Positions 28,287 to 37,639 of a DNA stretch of 64,000 nt are shown here, one piece after another. Where the stretch lies: NCBI RefSeq assembly GCF_008710285.1, contig NZ_VYQF01000009.1, positions 62,001 through 126,000 of the forward strand, given 5' to 3'. The notes beneath the pieces were generated by a model that saw only the letters and a list, made by a program, of their open reading frames with translations, was not told the DNA's origin and made no database searches. This DNA is from Ginsengibacter hankyongi. GTDB taxonomy: Bacteria > Bacteroidota > Bacteroidia > Chitinophagales > Chitinophagaceae. The position numbers and the translations under genes are program-made. Position 1 is the stretch's first letter. Every line of letters starts with the position of its first letter.

Positions 28287-30191
28287 TCAAGGAGGGAATA
28301 CATATCCCTTTTCAATAAGATTTATAAAACCTAATAGTGCTCCCCAGTGATAAAAAGCATCACTCCATTTTCTTGCATCATCGTCTCCACGCCCTGTTTC
28401 AGCGCTGTAATTTTCATAGACATGATTCTCTCCTGCCCATGATTTCAACAGCAGGTTTTTCGATTTCACTACCATATCCTTTCTTGCCCCGGGTAAATCA
28501 TAATTTCGAATACCCAGATATACCAGGAAATTCAATGGTGCCCATATTCTTCCTCTCCAGTAATGGTTATCCTTATATGCCGGATCATTTCGTGCTATGG
28601 AAGGCATAATGTATTGACCCCAGAATTCCTTCGCACTATAAAAATGTTCTTTAATCATTCTTTCTGCTTGCTTTTGTGAAGGCACTTTTGAGAGAAGCGG
28701 GTAAAATAAGGTGGGTGATAACCTGTAACTGAATTTTCCTGTTACCAGGTCTTTATTAAGATAAAGCCCAAATGTATCATTCCATAGTGTTTTCAATTTC
28801 CTGGAATACCTTTCTGCTCTTTCATTTAACTCTTGCTCTATCGCTGTTTTACCCAGAACTCTGGCAATCTTTGATAAACTTTGACAATCTGCAATATAAA
28901 GGCTCATTAAGCCAACATCAGCCAGCATCATACGATGATTAGCAGTATCAAAAACTGCATCATCCCACATAGGAGAATTATCCATCCCTGATTCCCATTT
29001 GGCTGCCTTCATCTTTCCCGATTCAGTGGCGGAGCGGGATTTATTAGTGCCATAGTCATATGGATCCGTGCCGTAAACCAAATACCCGTCAATATCACGG
29101 TTTGCAGATCGCCAACGGTTCCAACTTAGCAATTCATCGAACACTTCCCGTAAAAACCACTTTTCAGGGAATCTTTTATAAATTGCCAGAACGGCAATAG
29201 CCCCAACTGGCGGTTCTGTACGATCCTCACTCTTATGTCCTGGCTGTGAGTTATTGGGTATAAATCCTTTTTTAGTAATCTCTTTTGTGATTGCAATTGC
29301 ATTGGCGTATGCCAAATCTTTATTGTCTAGTGATAGCATGTATGCTGCGAAATAGGTATCCCAATCAAACAACACCCAGCCACCATCCGGAGCTGCCCAG
29401 TTTCGGCTTACCGGTGTAATTGCTCTTTTATTGATGGGATCGTAAATGGTATTCCATGCCAATACCGTTTGCATTGCGTTGTACTCTTCTGACAATTCTT
29501 TATAACCCGATTTTACTGCAGTGAATTTCTTCTTTGAATCATTAATAATCCTTTCAACATCTTCTGCTGACCTGGATTGATCAGAGCAAAGAGCGATAAC
29601 ATGATCCAGTGAAAAAGTCATAACACTATCTGATATAGAATACTTACCTCCTGCTACTTTAATTTTTATTTCACCGGAAGGTGTATGAACCGTGATCCTA
29701 TCTGGCATAACCGTAATTTGTCCTTTCTTTCCCCACAACATTTTTGGATATACGATTAGAGAATCACTTCGTGAATGTTTTACCGGACTTATCAATAAAA
29801 AGAACGCATTTTTTTTGGTCGCACTTTGAACACGAATAATAATATTTTTCCACTCTGCAGTGAGATCGGTGTACGATCCATCGTAGGCATGAGGCCCGGG
29901 AACAACATGCTCTTTTGTACCATAATCTTCCCTGCCAATTAAGGCTTCCTTTAGTGTATCACTTTGTTGATGATTTAGTAGTCGCAGATCGATCGCAAAA
30001 CCTGCGGGTAATAATACATGAGATAATACACTGTTGGTATACCACGTATTCCATCCTGTTGCAAGACGGTTATTTAATTTTATCAATTGTTTTGCAGCAT
30101 TACCATCTTTAATTGAATTTTTTTGAGCAATCAAATTATTATTTAAAAAGAAAAATGAGATCAGGACGGGGATCAGAAATTTAATTTTCAT
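28287..30191 (-). CDS. MGH1-like (alpha/alpha)6 glycosidase, paralogue C
   Basis: Exported protein of 634 residues from the Met at 30191, which begins a good signal peptide (MKIKFLIPVLISFFFLNNN). The frame is open 93 bases further upstream, but that stretch reads as leader, not protein. The fold and motifs follow paralogue B: TGWNTWYTNSVLSHVLLPAG, DWDTYFAAYMLSLDNKDLAY, WESGMDNSPMWDD, WRGRIWAPLNFLVYLGIRNY and YENYSAETGRGDD. Two small differences may matter for specificity: WNTWY for WNTWN, and Thr for Asn in WD(N/T)YFAAY. It lies just downstream of GH20 on the same strand. The function is presumably hydrolysis of an alpha-linked residue in the target glycan. Confidence 0.82.
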   Translation of the reverse strand: MKIKFLIPVLISFFFLNNNLIAQKNSIKDGNAAKQLIKLNNRLATGWNTWYTNSVLSHVLLPAGFAIDLRLLNHQQSDTLKEALIGREDYGTKEHVVPGPHAYDGSYTDLTAEWKNIIIRVQSATKKNAFFLLISPVKHSRSDSLIVYPKMLWGKKGQITVMPDRITVHTPSGEIKIKVAGGKYSISDSVMTFSLDHVIALCSDQSRSAEDVERIINDSKKKFTAVKSGYKELSEEYNAMQTVLAWNTIYDPINKRAITPVSRNWAAPDGGWVLFDWDTYFAAYMLSLDNKDLAYANAIAITKEITKKGFIPNNSQPGHKSEDRTEPPVGAIAVLAIYKRFPEKWFLREVFDELLSWNRWRSANRDIDGYLVYGTDPYDYGTNKSRSATESGKMKAAKWESGMDNSPMWDDAVFDTANHRMMLADVGLMSLYIADCQSLSKIARVLGKTAIEQELNERAERYSRKLKTLWNDTFGLYLNKDLVTGKFSYRLSPTLFYPLLSKVPSQKQAERMIKEHFYSAKEFWGQYIMPSIARNDPAYKDNHYWRGRIWAPLNFLVYLGIRNYDLPGARKDMVVKSKNLLLKSWAGENHVYENYSAETGRGDDDARKWSDAFYHWGALLGFINLIEKGYVFPP

Positions 30192-30304
30192 CCTGATTGC
30201 TGATTTATACGATCCACATTTAATCATCAATCTTAATAAGATCATCCCGAAATGCTCTCCGGTTATTTTTTTCAATCTATACATATCATTTTATAATATA
30301 TTGC

Positions 30305-31897
30305 TTAGTGTGTCAAATATTTAATATCGCCTATCCAGCCAGGGGTCCTGTAATTCACACCAGCTGCTTTATACCGCATATATTGTTTTTGCATCCTGAA
30401 ATGAAAGTCTTTAAGATTTTTTGAACCCCTGGGTACCCAATTTATTTCAGCAAGTGCAGACATTCGTGGATAGATCATATAATCACGGAAGCTGGTTGAT
30501 TTTATAAATTCTGTCCATAACGGAGCTTCAATACCCAGAACTAGCACTTGCTTGCCTGCAGATAAAGTATCCGGAAGCGGTTCCCAGTTGTAGATAAGCT
30601 CGAGGCTATTGGGGCCATTTATATTTCCGTTCCATGGAGCCCCGGGCTCACCCGGCGCCTGCGCATAATCAAGATAGACATACCAGTTTGGCGACATGAT
30701 CACAGGATTTCCATTACTGAGTGCCTTGTTTAAATTTTTCGGAGGCATTAAATGACCGAGCCACCACTGGATTACTGTTTTCCTATTTACATCTGAATTT
30801 ACCACCTCTTCCCAACCTATCGGTTGCTTACCTCTGCTTATGAGCATATCTGCTACTTTTCTATCAAAATACGCTTCTACTTCACCGGCTGTTTTATAGC
30901 CCCTGGCCTTCATAAAATTTTGGACATCCGGCATTTCTAACCAATGAGTGGCACCAGCCACTTCGTCGCCACCTAAATGAAAATATGGTGCAGGAAAAAG
31001 TGTTATCATCTCATCCATGATTTTCCCAATAAAAGTGAAGGTTCCTGAATTAGCGGGGTTGAAGGCGTTCCCTCCATCAAAAAAATCCGGATAGGCTTTG
31101 CTGGCAGCGTGGGAATGCCCCGGCATTTCAATTTCAGGAATAACCATCACATGGCGATATGCTGCGAAGGCCACTATTTCCCGGATTTCATCCTGGCTAA
31201 GGAAATATTTTTCCGGACCATCCGGATTGGTGAAATCTCCCGTAGACCCAACTGATGTAAGTTTTGGATAACTTTTTATTTCAATTCTCCAACCCTGATC
31301 ATCTGTAAGATGGAGATGTAAAACATTAAGTTTATGCATCGCCATCATATCAATTATCTTCAGGAGGTCTTTTTTAGATACAAAATGGCGTGAAATATCC
31401 ACCATCATGCCACGATATTGAAAACGAGGGTAATCGTTTATTCTTAGTTTAGGTAGTTCCAATGACTTAATTTCTGATGTATGCTCTCCATAAACCTGGG
31501 GTGGCATAAGTTGCAACAAACTTTGCACCCCATAAAAAAGGCCAGCATTGTCTGATGCAATAATTGAAATATTATCGTCAATAAGAAGTTTATAACCCTC
31601 TTTACCAATATCTGTTTGTTTGTCGATCTTAAGAATAAGTTTGTTGATACAATCTACTGTACTGTTTTCTTTAAGCACAATGCCCAGCCCTTCTCTAATG
31701 CGGCTCTGAAGATAGTCGGCAGTTTTGCTGGCTCCATTGTCGACCACCAGGCATGTTTTCCCACTTAGAACAAAACATCCCGTCTGAATTGTCATTTCAA
31801 CAGGTTTTGGAATAATAGATATTTCCTGAGCATATAAGGAACTGACGTAAAAAAACGCGGCAATTAATTGAACGTAAAAAATCAAATATTTTTTCAT
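30305..31897 (-). CDS. GH20 beta-N-acetylhexosaminidase
   Basis: Exported enzyme of 530 residues with a signal peptide ending SLYAQ. Residues 25-155 form the GH20b domain, then the TIM barrel starts at YRGMMVDISRHFVSKKDLLK. The catalytic pair D311-E312 lies in YFHLGGDEVAGATHW. Other substrate-binding positions are present: LHLHLTDDQGWRIE, IPEIEMPGHSHA and IQWWLGHLMPP. The C-terminal tail is short. GH20 releases terminal N-acetylglucosamine or N-acetylgalactosamine by substrate-assisted catalysis. Its presence points to an amino sugar on the glycan or a glycoprotein-derived substrate. Confidence 0.95.
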   Translation of the reverse strand: MKKYLIFYVQLIAAFFYVSSLYAQEISIIPKPVEMTIQTGCFVLSGKTCLVVDNGASKTADYLQSRIREGLGIVLKENSTVDCINKLILKIDKQTDIGKEGYKLLIDDNISIIASDNAGLFYGVQSLLQLMPPQVYGEHTSEIKSLELPKLRINDYPRFQYRGMMVDISRHFVSKKDLLKIIDMMAMHKLNVLHLHLTDDQGWRIEIKSYPKLTSVGSTGDFTNPDGPEKYFLSQDEIREIVAFAAYRHVMVIPEIEMPGHSHAASKAYPDFFDGGNAFNPANSGTFTFIGKIMDEMITLFPAPYFHLGGDEVAGATHWLEMPDVQNFMKARGYKTAGEVEAYFDRKVADMLISRGKQPIGWEEVVNSDVNRKTVIQWWLGHLMPPKNLNKALSNGNPVIMSPNWYVYLDYAQAPGEPGAPWNGNINGPNSLELIYNWEPLPDTLSAGKQVLVLGIEAPLWTEFIKSTSFRDYMIYPRMSALAEINWVPRGSKNLKDFHFRMQKQYMRYKAAGVNYRTPGWIGDIKYLTH

Positions 31898-32021
31898 CTA
31901 AGTAATACTTTAATCATATTCTTTTTTTCTAAGTTCTTATTGCCCCTGATTACCAGTAATGCCAGTGACTTCTTGCTTATGCTATTTTTAGGTAGTATAA
32001 AGTACTTGGGAGTAGTATTTA

Positions 32022-33473
32022 TTATCTATCTTTTTCAAAATCGTGTTTACGAATAAATAATTCTGGATATCTTTTATAAATCATTGCCTGCTCTTCAGAA
32101 GTCAATTTTCTGATATCAACCGGTTTGTCCTGCGGACGGATCCCTTTTTGGTTTAGCCTGTTCATTAAACTCCAGTTACGGACGTGCTGTCCCGGTTTGG
32201 GATCATCAGGTTCCTTTGCTTTCAGATCATAGCGGGTAAAATCGATAACTTTCTGGGGGGAATCGTCTTTCAGGTTTCTCATTAAAGCCAGCCTGAAGTC
32301 TTTATTCATATACCAGTTGACTTCCAGGTTTGAATCTGAACCGCAAATACCAGAGCCTCGCTGTATGAAACGGTAATTGATGCTGTCATTATTTTTGAAA
32401 TGATTTCGCCAGATCATCCCAAACTCTCCATGTGTGATGCATTTGGCATCGGGCCAGCGTTTATGCATTTCCCTCAACCATATTTGCAAACCTTCCATAC
32501 CATTTCGTCCGTCGTATCCATATATTTTTCTTGCTTCGACAAGACTTAATTCCCAGATACAGGTTACCCAGGCAAATCCATTTAGTGCAAATCCGGTATC
32601 AAAATGAGCCGACGTGCAGGAAAGCATTTCTTTGATTCCCTGCTCCGTGCCGAGGCGGATCACGGTCTCAATAGGTCCTACACCCTGCCTGCTGCCACAA
32701 CGTTTTCCATTAATAAATTTTGCACCCGGGTATATGGCGTTTACAAAATCAACCGTCCAGCCATCAAGATTCACGCAATCAATAAAATCTTTCTTTCCCT
32801 GTGCCGGTTTGCAAAAATGTTCAAGTGAAGGATAATATGGATAAGATATGGAACCCTCCCCGTCGCCATTGTCAACAGAATATTGACTCCAGATATTACC
32901 CTGGCAAACATGAATTCCTTCTTTTTCTGCCAGGTATCTCAAGTTGTCTGATGAAAGAAACCCGGCAATGACCGCAAGAGGACGGTAATTATTGCCAACC
33001 ATTTGAGATACCATTTTCAAGCCATCGTGCAAATCCCGGCTAACCTGTTCGCGGGTATTATACATATTGGCAAAATAGGCTCCGGGAATAAAGGTGATCT
33101 CATCACCATACTTTTTATGATATGAAACAACCAGTTTTTTTAGCTCACGATAGTTGGGACGATTATCTTTTAAGGCAAGCCAGCTGAAGGCCCACGTAAT
33201 TCTGGCTCCCGGCCATGCATTTGCCACTGTTTCCCGGAAAATGCGTGCTTCAGCCGGACTGTGCACGCTTGATTCATCTGGACCATAAGCCGAATCTCTT
33301 GATACTTCAACCTGACGAACCCGAACGACCGTACTAAGTGTAAAAAAACGGTGACCCATTAATTGAAGTCCGGGAATTTCCTGAGCTGTTACTAATTCAC
33401 AAAATGAACACGCTATAATAAATACTAAGAGTATTTTAAAAATTAATTTTCGTAATTTTTCAAGCTTATTCAT
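32022..33473 (-). CDS. Exported protein, DUF3863-like, function unknown
   Basis: Predicted exported protein of 483 residues with an N-terminal hydrophobic segment ending around ELVTAQ. The body reads like a modified (beta/alpha) barrel. Successive strands are visible: ITWAFSWLAL, ITFIPGAYFANMY, LAVIAGFLSSDNLRYLAE, IHVCQGNIWSQYSVD, and later CITHGEFGMIWR. I associate this with the DUF3863 family found in Bacteroidota glycan loci, from memory and with moderate confidence. Several conserved-looking acidic and His residues (D and E in DNGDGEG, H in THGEFG) could form a metal or catalytic site, but none can be assigned. The gene lies between GH20 and the unrecognised 557-residue protein, all on the minus strand. 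Confidence 0.6.
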   Translation of the reverse strand: MNKLEKLRKLIFKILLVFIIACSFCELVTAQEIPGLQLMGHRFFTLSTVVRVRQVEVSRDSAYGPDESSVHSPAEARIFRETVANAWPGARITWAFSWLALKDNRPNYRELKKLVVSYHKKYGDEITFIPGAYFANMYNTREQVSRDLHDGLKMVSQMVGNNYRPLAVIAGFLSSDNLRYLAEKEGIHVCQGNIWSQYSVDNGDGEGSISYPYYPSLEHFCKPAQGKKDFIDCVNLDGWTVDFVNAIYPGAKFINGKRCGSRQGVGPIETVIRLGTEQGIKEMLSCTSAHFDTGFALNGFAWVTCIWELSLVEARKIYGYDGRNGMEGLQIWLREMHKRWPDAKCITHGEFGMIWRNHFKNNDSINYRFIQRGSGICGSDSNLEVNWYMNKDFRLALMRNLKDDSPQKVIDFTRYDLKAKEPDDPKPGQHVRNWSLMNRLNQKGIRPQDKPVDIRKLTSEEQAMIYKRYPELFIRKHDFEKDR

Positions 33474-33612
33474 ATTTTATGATTATAAAAATGTAACAAT
33501 ATAAACCTGATGCCTCTTCGCTATTTTTAACACAACTGGATATTCCTCTACTTTATCACATTAAGCTAAACTGATGGCATCAATCGAACAGACCCCAGCA
33601 ATCCGGCAGATT

Positions 33613-35286
33613 CTACATGCCATGGTTCAGCTTTTTCAACCCCTGTTGCGTGACGATCGGGACATATCCAAATTCCAGGCCTTTGGGCGGAGTTACAATC
33701 AGCGCAGGGTCAATATCTGCCAATTTCCCGATAAAAGGAGAAGGAAGGTATTCACGGTCCTTTTTCCAGTGCCTGTGAAGCAATTCCACCCGCCTTTGCA
33801 TTTCTTCACGCTCATCTTTTGTCAAATCAGCGTTGAGTAAAGCAGGCTGGTCGGCAAATCGGTACCAATAGTAGGTTACGACGCTGCCGTCACCCAGTTT
33901 CGCCTCAAATGGCCCGGCTACCGGACCAGGGGTTTTCCAGCAACTTTCCTTCTCCTTGGGAGTGATATAGGCAATGGGAATTCTTTTGTCGGAATTACTA
34001 AAATCAACATTGTGAAGTCGGGTTTCTGCCGGCACTTCTTCCGGTGCCACAGCTATCCATTGACCAACTTCATCATTTCCGTTTTTTACCAGTTTGTAAT
34101 ATTCAGGAAGAGTTACCAAAGAACCGTTATTTGTTTTTCTGTGGGTAATAATTGCACCTTCCCATCTCACCCTTAAAGTTGCTGTATCGGTAACATTTGC
34201 ATCCATATAAGAAGTGATATTCATTAAGGCCAACTTATCCTTGGGAACATTGTCTGCATATAACTTCCAGTTTGACCGAACTCCCTTTTTGAACTTCTGC
34301 ATGGTAGCCCCTTCCAGATCAATGGTACCATCAGCCGGAAGGCCACCTTGAAACCAGGCATCAACCTTGTTCCAGAGGGCCTTCTTGTTATAAACCATCA
34401 GACGATGCAACAAATTCGAATTACCATCAGGTCCGACAGGATACTGTGTGGGAGCTATACGTGCGTAAGTTTGTCCTTTAGAGTCAGTGGCTTCAAAAGA
34501 ATGGATATGCTGCGTTTCCATCTGGAATGGCTTATTGGCCAGTGAAGGGCGTTGGTCCAGAAATAATCCATTAAGTTGCTGGTCATCAACTGATGCCTGG
34601 GTCCAGAAATAAGGGGTAAAAAATGCAACGGGTCCTTTAAAGTTGCCAGTATTAAGAAACAACGTCCAGCACTGATTGCCGGTAATAATATCCTCACCAG
34701 CAGTTTTTGATTTCGGTTCGGTGAGCGGCAAGGGCAGATAGCCACTGCCGAATAATTCACCGCAGGTGCCCTGCTTTAGGTTCAATCCATCAGGAGGCCA
34801 CAATAACCACGGACTCAGTTGTGCCACACCATATTTGCCTTTTGGCTTGCTCCAGTCTCTTCCTTGCCCGGCTCCAGGACCATTAGCCCATCCGACAAAG
34901 TCGCGCTGTACTCCGCCCATGATAAATTTTGGAGTTTCTGTTGCATACTCAGTATCGCGCCACCATCCAAGCCCACCCTCGATATCGGTATATAATTTAT
35001 CCACCGGTAAAGGCCGGTCGTATTGTGGATGCATCCAAGTACCAAAAAGGCCCGATTGAAAACTCCTACCTGGATACTTCTTCAGTAAAGGATAGGCAGC
35101 CACATACATTGAGTAACCTGCATTATATGATTGATCAACCTTCTCTGTCTGCGCAATCATATAACCGCCAACATTTCCCTTTTTTATTTTGCTTTCGTCA
35201 GATGCCTTTTGCGCCGAGGCAAAAGATGTAAGCAAAATAATAAGATTAAGAACTAAAAATACTTTTACGATCATTTTTTTTGTCAT
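33613..35286 (-). CDS. Exported protein of unknown family (557 residues)
   Basis: I do not recognise this protein. It has a signal peptide (MIVKVFLVLNLIILLTSFASAQ) and no lipobox. The composition is beta-rich with many Trp, Tyr, Gly and Pro residues, as in carbohydrate-active beta-sandwich or beta-helix proteins. Notable segments are FQSGLFGTWMHPQYDRPLP, EGGLGWWRDTEYAT, LSPWLLWPPDG, VAFFTPYFWTQASVDD and DGSVVTYYWYRFADQ. The C-terminal 80 residues include a charged helix (DERE-EMQRRVELLHRHWKK). No known catalytic signature is visible. It lies between the DUF3863-like protein and the LamG protein in the middle of the locus, so a role in binding or cleaving the glycan is the natural guess; that is inference only. 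Confidence 0.6.
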   Translation of the reverse strand: MTKKMIVKVFLVLNLIILLTSFASAQKASDESKIKKGNVGGYMIAQTEKVDQSYNAGYSMYVAAYPLLKKYPGRSFQSGLFGTWMHPQYDRPLPVDKLYTDIEGGLGWWRDTEYATETPKFIMGGVQRDFVGWANGPGAGQGRDWSKPKGKYGVAQLSPWLLWPPDGLNLKQGTCGELFGSGYLPLPLTEPKSKTAGEDIITGNQCWTLFLNTGNFKGPVAFFTPYFWTQASVDDQQLNGLFLDQRPSLANKPFQMETQHIHSFEATDSKGQTYARIAPTQYPVGPDGNSNLLHRLMVYNKKALWNKVDAWFQGGLPADGTIDLEGATMQKFKKGVRSNWKLYADNVPKDKLALMNITSYMDANVTDTATLRVRWEGAIITHRKTNNGSLVTLPEYYKLVKNGNDEVGQWIAVAPEEVPAETRLHNVDFSNSDKRIPIAYITPKEKESCWKTPGPVAGPFEAKLGDGSVVTYYWYRFADQPALLNADLTKDEREEMQRRVELLHRHWKKDREYLPSPFIGKLADIDPALIVTPPKGLEFGYVPIVTQQGLKKLNHGM

Positions 35287-35350
35287 AAGATTTATATTTA
35301 TTTCCTTTCCATTTTATTTAATTCTACTAAAAACTAATAATACATAGTAA

Positions 35351-37378
35351 TCAGGGTAAAATAGTAATCTTTACCGGCACCTCTGATTTTAAAGGGATAT
35401 ACAGAACCAGTTCGTCACCATCAAGTTGATGGTTAATTCCAGCTTTATATTTTCCATTTTCTTTCCCGTTAACCAAAATCTTTGCCCCATTTGAATTCCA
35501 GTTTTTCACAACAATTGCCGGATTAATAATAGGAGAATCGTTACTACCCATAAGGGTCAATTCAACGGATGAAACTTTGGAATTTTGGTTCTCCAATTGG
35601 TAGCAACGCTGAGTTTTATCGTAACCTTTTGAAATAGTTCCATTCCCAGAAAGAGAAAGGGCAGGTGCATAAGCCCATGAACGCCCGAAACTTATCAATT
35701 CATCCATGTTCATATTATTCATGCCGTAAAGACCCATCCAAAACAGACGATTTCCGCTCTCGTGAATAACTGGATCTGAACACGGTGAACTCATGAAATG
35801 GGTAGGGCGATCTGTTTCTTTTGCCCATCTCCCATCACTTCGAGCCTGATTTACAGGGAAATGATTATATCCACCATCAATCCACCTTACCCACATTTCG
35901 TTACATGGTTCAAAACAGATATAAGGTTTGTTTTCTGATTTGAAATTAAATTGCTGAATAGTGTATTTTTCGGTCCAGCTGGCTGACTTCTTGCCCTGAT
36001 CGACAGAAACAGCAATTTTATTGTATTTATAGTCTGCAATATGGACATAATCATTCCAGATCACATCTTTGCTTTGCTGACCGGGTTGTGTCAGAGGTAG
36101 TGATTCCTGGTATTGTATTGCTCGACCCGTTGTCCCTTTATTCCACGAAACTTTTCTAATGGCAGAACCATCAGGGTAAATGTAGTAATATTCATCTACC
36201 CAGCACTCCCAACCTGTTTTGGGATCGGGCATCCAGGTATGATCGTGAGAACTGACCAGGGCATAACGCCAGTGCACAACTGCTCTGGCTTCATTATTTT
36301 CAATAATTCTAACATGAGAAAAACGACAATGACGGTCCTGCATGTGTTCGAAACATCCTTCAATGTCATTTTTCCCATTTCCCCAGGTTTCAAGGCTTTG
36401 ATCTGCCATCCAATTTTCATTTTCAGAAACCCAGGCAGGTCCATACCTGGTTCCTCTCCAGAAAATAAACTTAGTTGGATTATTGTCAAAACAGACAACA
36501 ATATCAGGATCCTGATCAACAGGCCAAAGATTATCCCACCCGGGATAGTATTTCAATTTGGTATAATAGGCTCCAAAATGGCCCGGGTTCTTTTCAATTG
36601 CAGGCAGCCTGCGTGGTTTAATATCCGGAACAACAGACTTAACCTTCATAAAATTATTTTTGACCTGATTGGCAGTCAATGCTGTACTAAACACATTAAT
36701 ATCATCAACAATTCCATCCAGTCCATAGTAAGCTTCAACGGTTCCCCATGTTCTGATGGTATTGCTGGGTCGCCCGGGAACGGCTACCATTCCAAGAATA
36801 CAACTGGCTTTTGAAGGAAATGTTAACGCTCCTTTTATTACCTGGGAGGACACAAGCCCACCATTTATATATAGTGCCAATTCTTTTTTAGCGGTATAAA
36901 CGCCAGTGATGTGCATCCATTTTCTGAGTGGCACTGCTTCATCGGCACTTGTACATGAAATCCATTGCTCACTAATAGCTGTTTCAAAAGAAACCTGGCC
37001 GTAAGGCCCGATCATCAGGCGATATCCCTTAACTTCATCAGATTCAGTTGTGATTACCGGACACCAATTTAGGGGATATTCGCCCAAAGCAACCCATGCC
37101 TCAATCGTGAACGCTCTACCTGGCTTAGTGATATCCTTACTTTGGCGGACAATCCGGGTTGTAAATCCATCAAGGCGTATTCCTTTTCCGCTCACCCCTT
37201 CTGCCCATTCAAAGTTCCCTTCAATGGTATCTGAGATATTTGTCAATTCTTCAATCACACTCCGGTTCCTTACTGTTTCAAAATCCCATTTCATGACGGG
37301 TGCCTGGGCCTGAATAGTTTGCTGCCCCGTCAGCGTGGCGAGCAGCAAAATAATTAGGTATTTGAAGATTTGTTTCAT
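35351..37378 (-). CDS. Exported LamG-domain protein with unassigned C-terminal domain
   Basis: Exported protein of 675 residues with a signal peptide (ending TIQAQA). Residues about 28-235 are a concanavalin-A-like LamG domain: GKGIRLDGFTTRIV, FTIEAWVALGEY, LRKWMHITGVYTAKKELALY and GLDGIVDDINVFSTALT are the classic steps. Residues 250-675 form a second large beta-rich domain with clustered aromatic residues and His: FIFWRGTRYGPAWVSENENW, CRFSHVRIIENNEARAVVHW, WECWVDEYYYIYPDGSAIRK. I cannot place that domain in a family. The aromatic/His/Tyr pattern would suit a glycosidase or polysaccharide lyase. LamG fusions are common in marine and soil glycan loci. Confidence 0.7.
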   Translation of the reverse strand: MKQIFKYLIILLLATLTGQQTIQAQAPVMKWDFETVRNRSVIEELTNISDTIEGNFEWAEGVSGKGIRLDGFTTRIVRQSKDITKPGRAFTIEAWVALGEYPLNWCPVITTESDEVKGYRLMIGPYGQVSFETAISEQWISCTSADEAVPLRKWMHITGVYTAKKELALYINGGLVSSQVIKGALTFPSKASCILGMVAVPGRPSNTIRTWGTVEAYYGLDGIVDDINVFSTALTANQVKNNFMKVKSVVPDIKPRRLPAIEKNPGHFGAYYTKLKYYPGWDNLWPVDQDPDIVVCFDNNPTKFIFWRGTRYGPAWVSENENWMADQSLETWGNGKNDIEGCFEHMQDRHCRFSHVRIIENNEARAVVHWRYALVSSHDHTWMPDPKTGWECWVDEYYYIYPDGSAIRKVSWNKGTTGRAIQYQESLPLTQPGQQSKDVIWNDYVHIADYKYNKIAVSVDQGKKSASWTEKYTIQQFNFKSENKPYICFEPCNEMWVRWIDGGYNHFPVNQARSDGRWAKETDRPTHFMSSPCSDPVIHESGNRLFWMGLYGMNNMNMDELISFGRSWAYAPALSLSGNGTISKGYDKTQRCYQLENQNSKVSSVELTLMGSNDSPIINPAIVVKNWNSNGAKILVNGKENGKYKAGINHQLDGDELVLYIPLKSEVPVKITILP

Positions 37379-37639
37379 AATTAGGTATAAATTGAACTTT
37401 TAAAAATATTCCTTTTGCAAACTTCCTCGTGGCATTTAAATTCGAACATTTTCTAACAGGAAAACTTATTGCATCCTAAATCATCGGTTTAAATGATGAT
37501 ATTTTTGTGGGAAGCGGCTGAGCATCTCAGTTTAAAATACCTCAAGTGCGACATTATATTGAGCAATAATCTTGTCTTATTCATCCCATTTCTCTATTAT
37601 ATTTTCAACTGATTTTCTTCATTCTATTAACTAATAATG

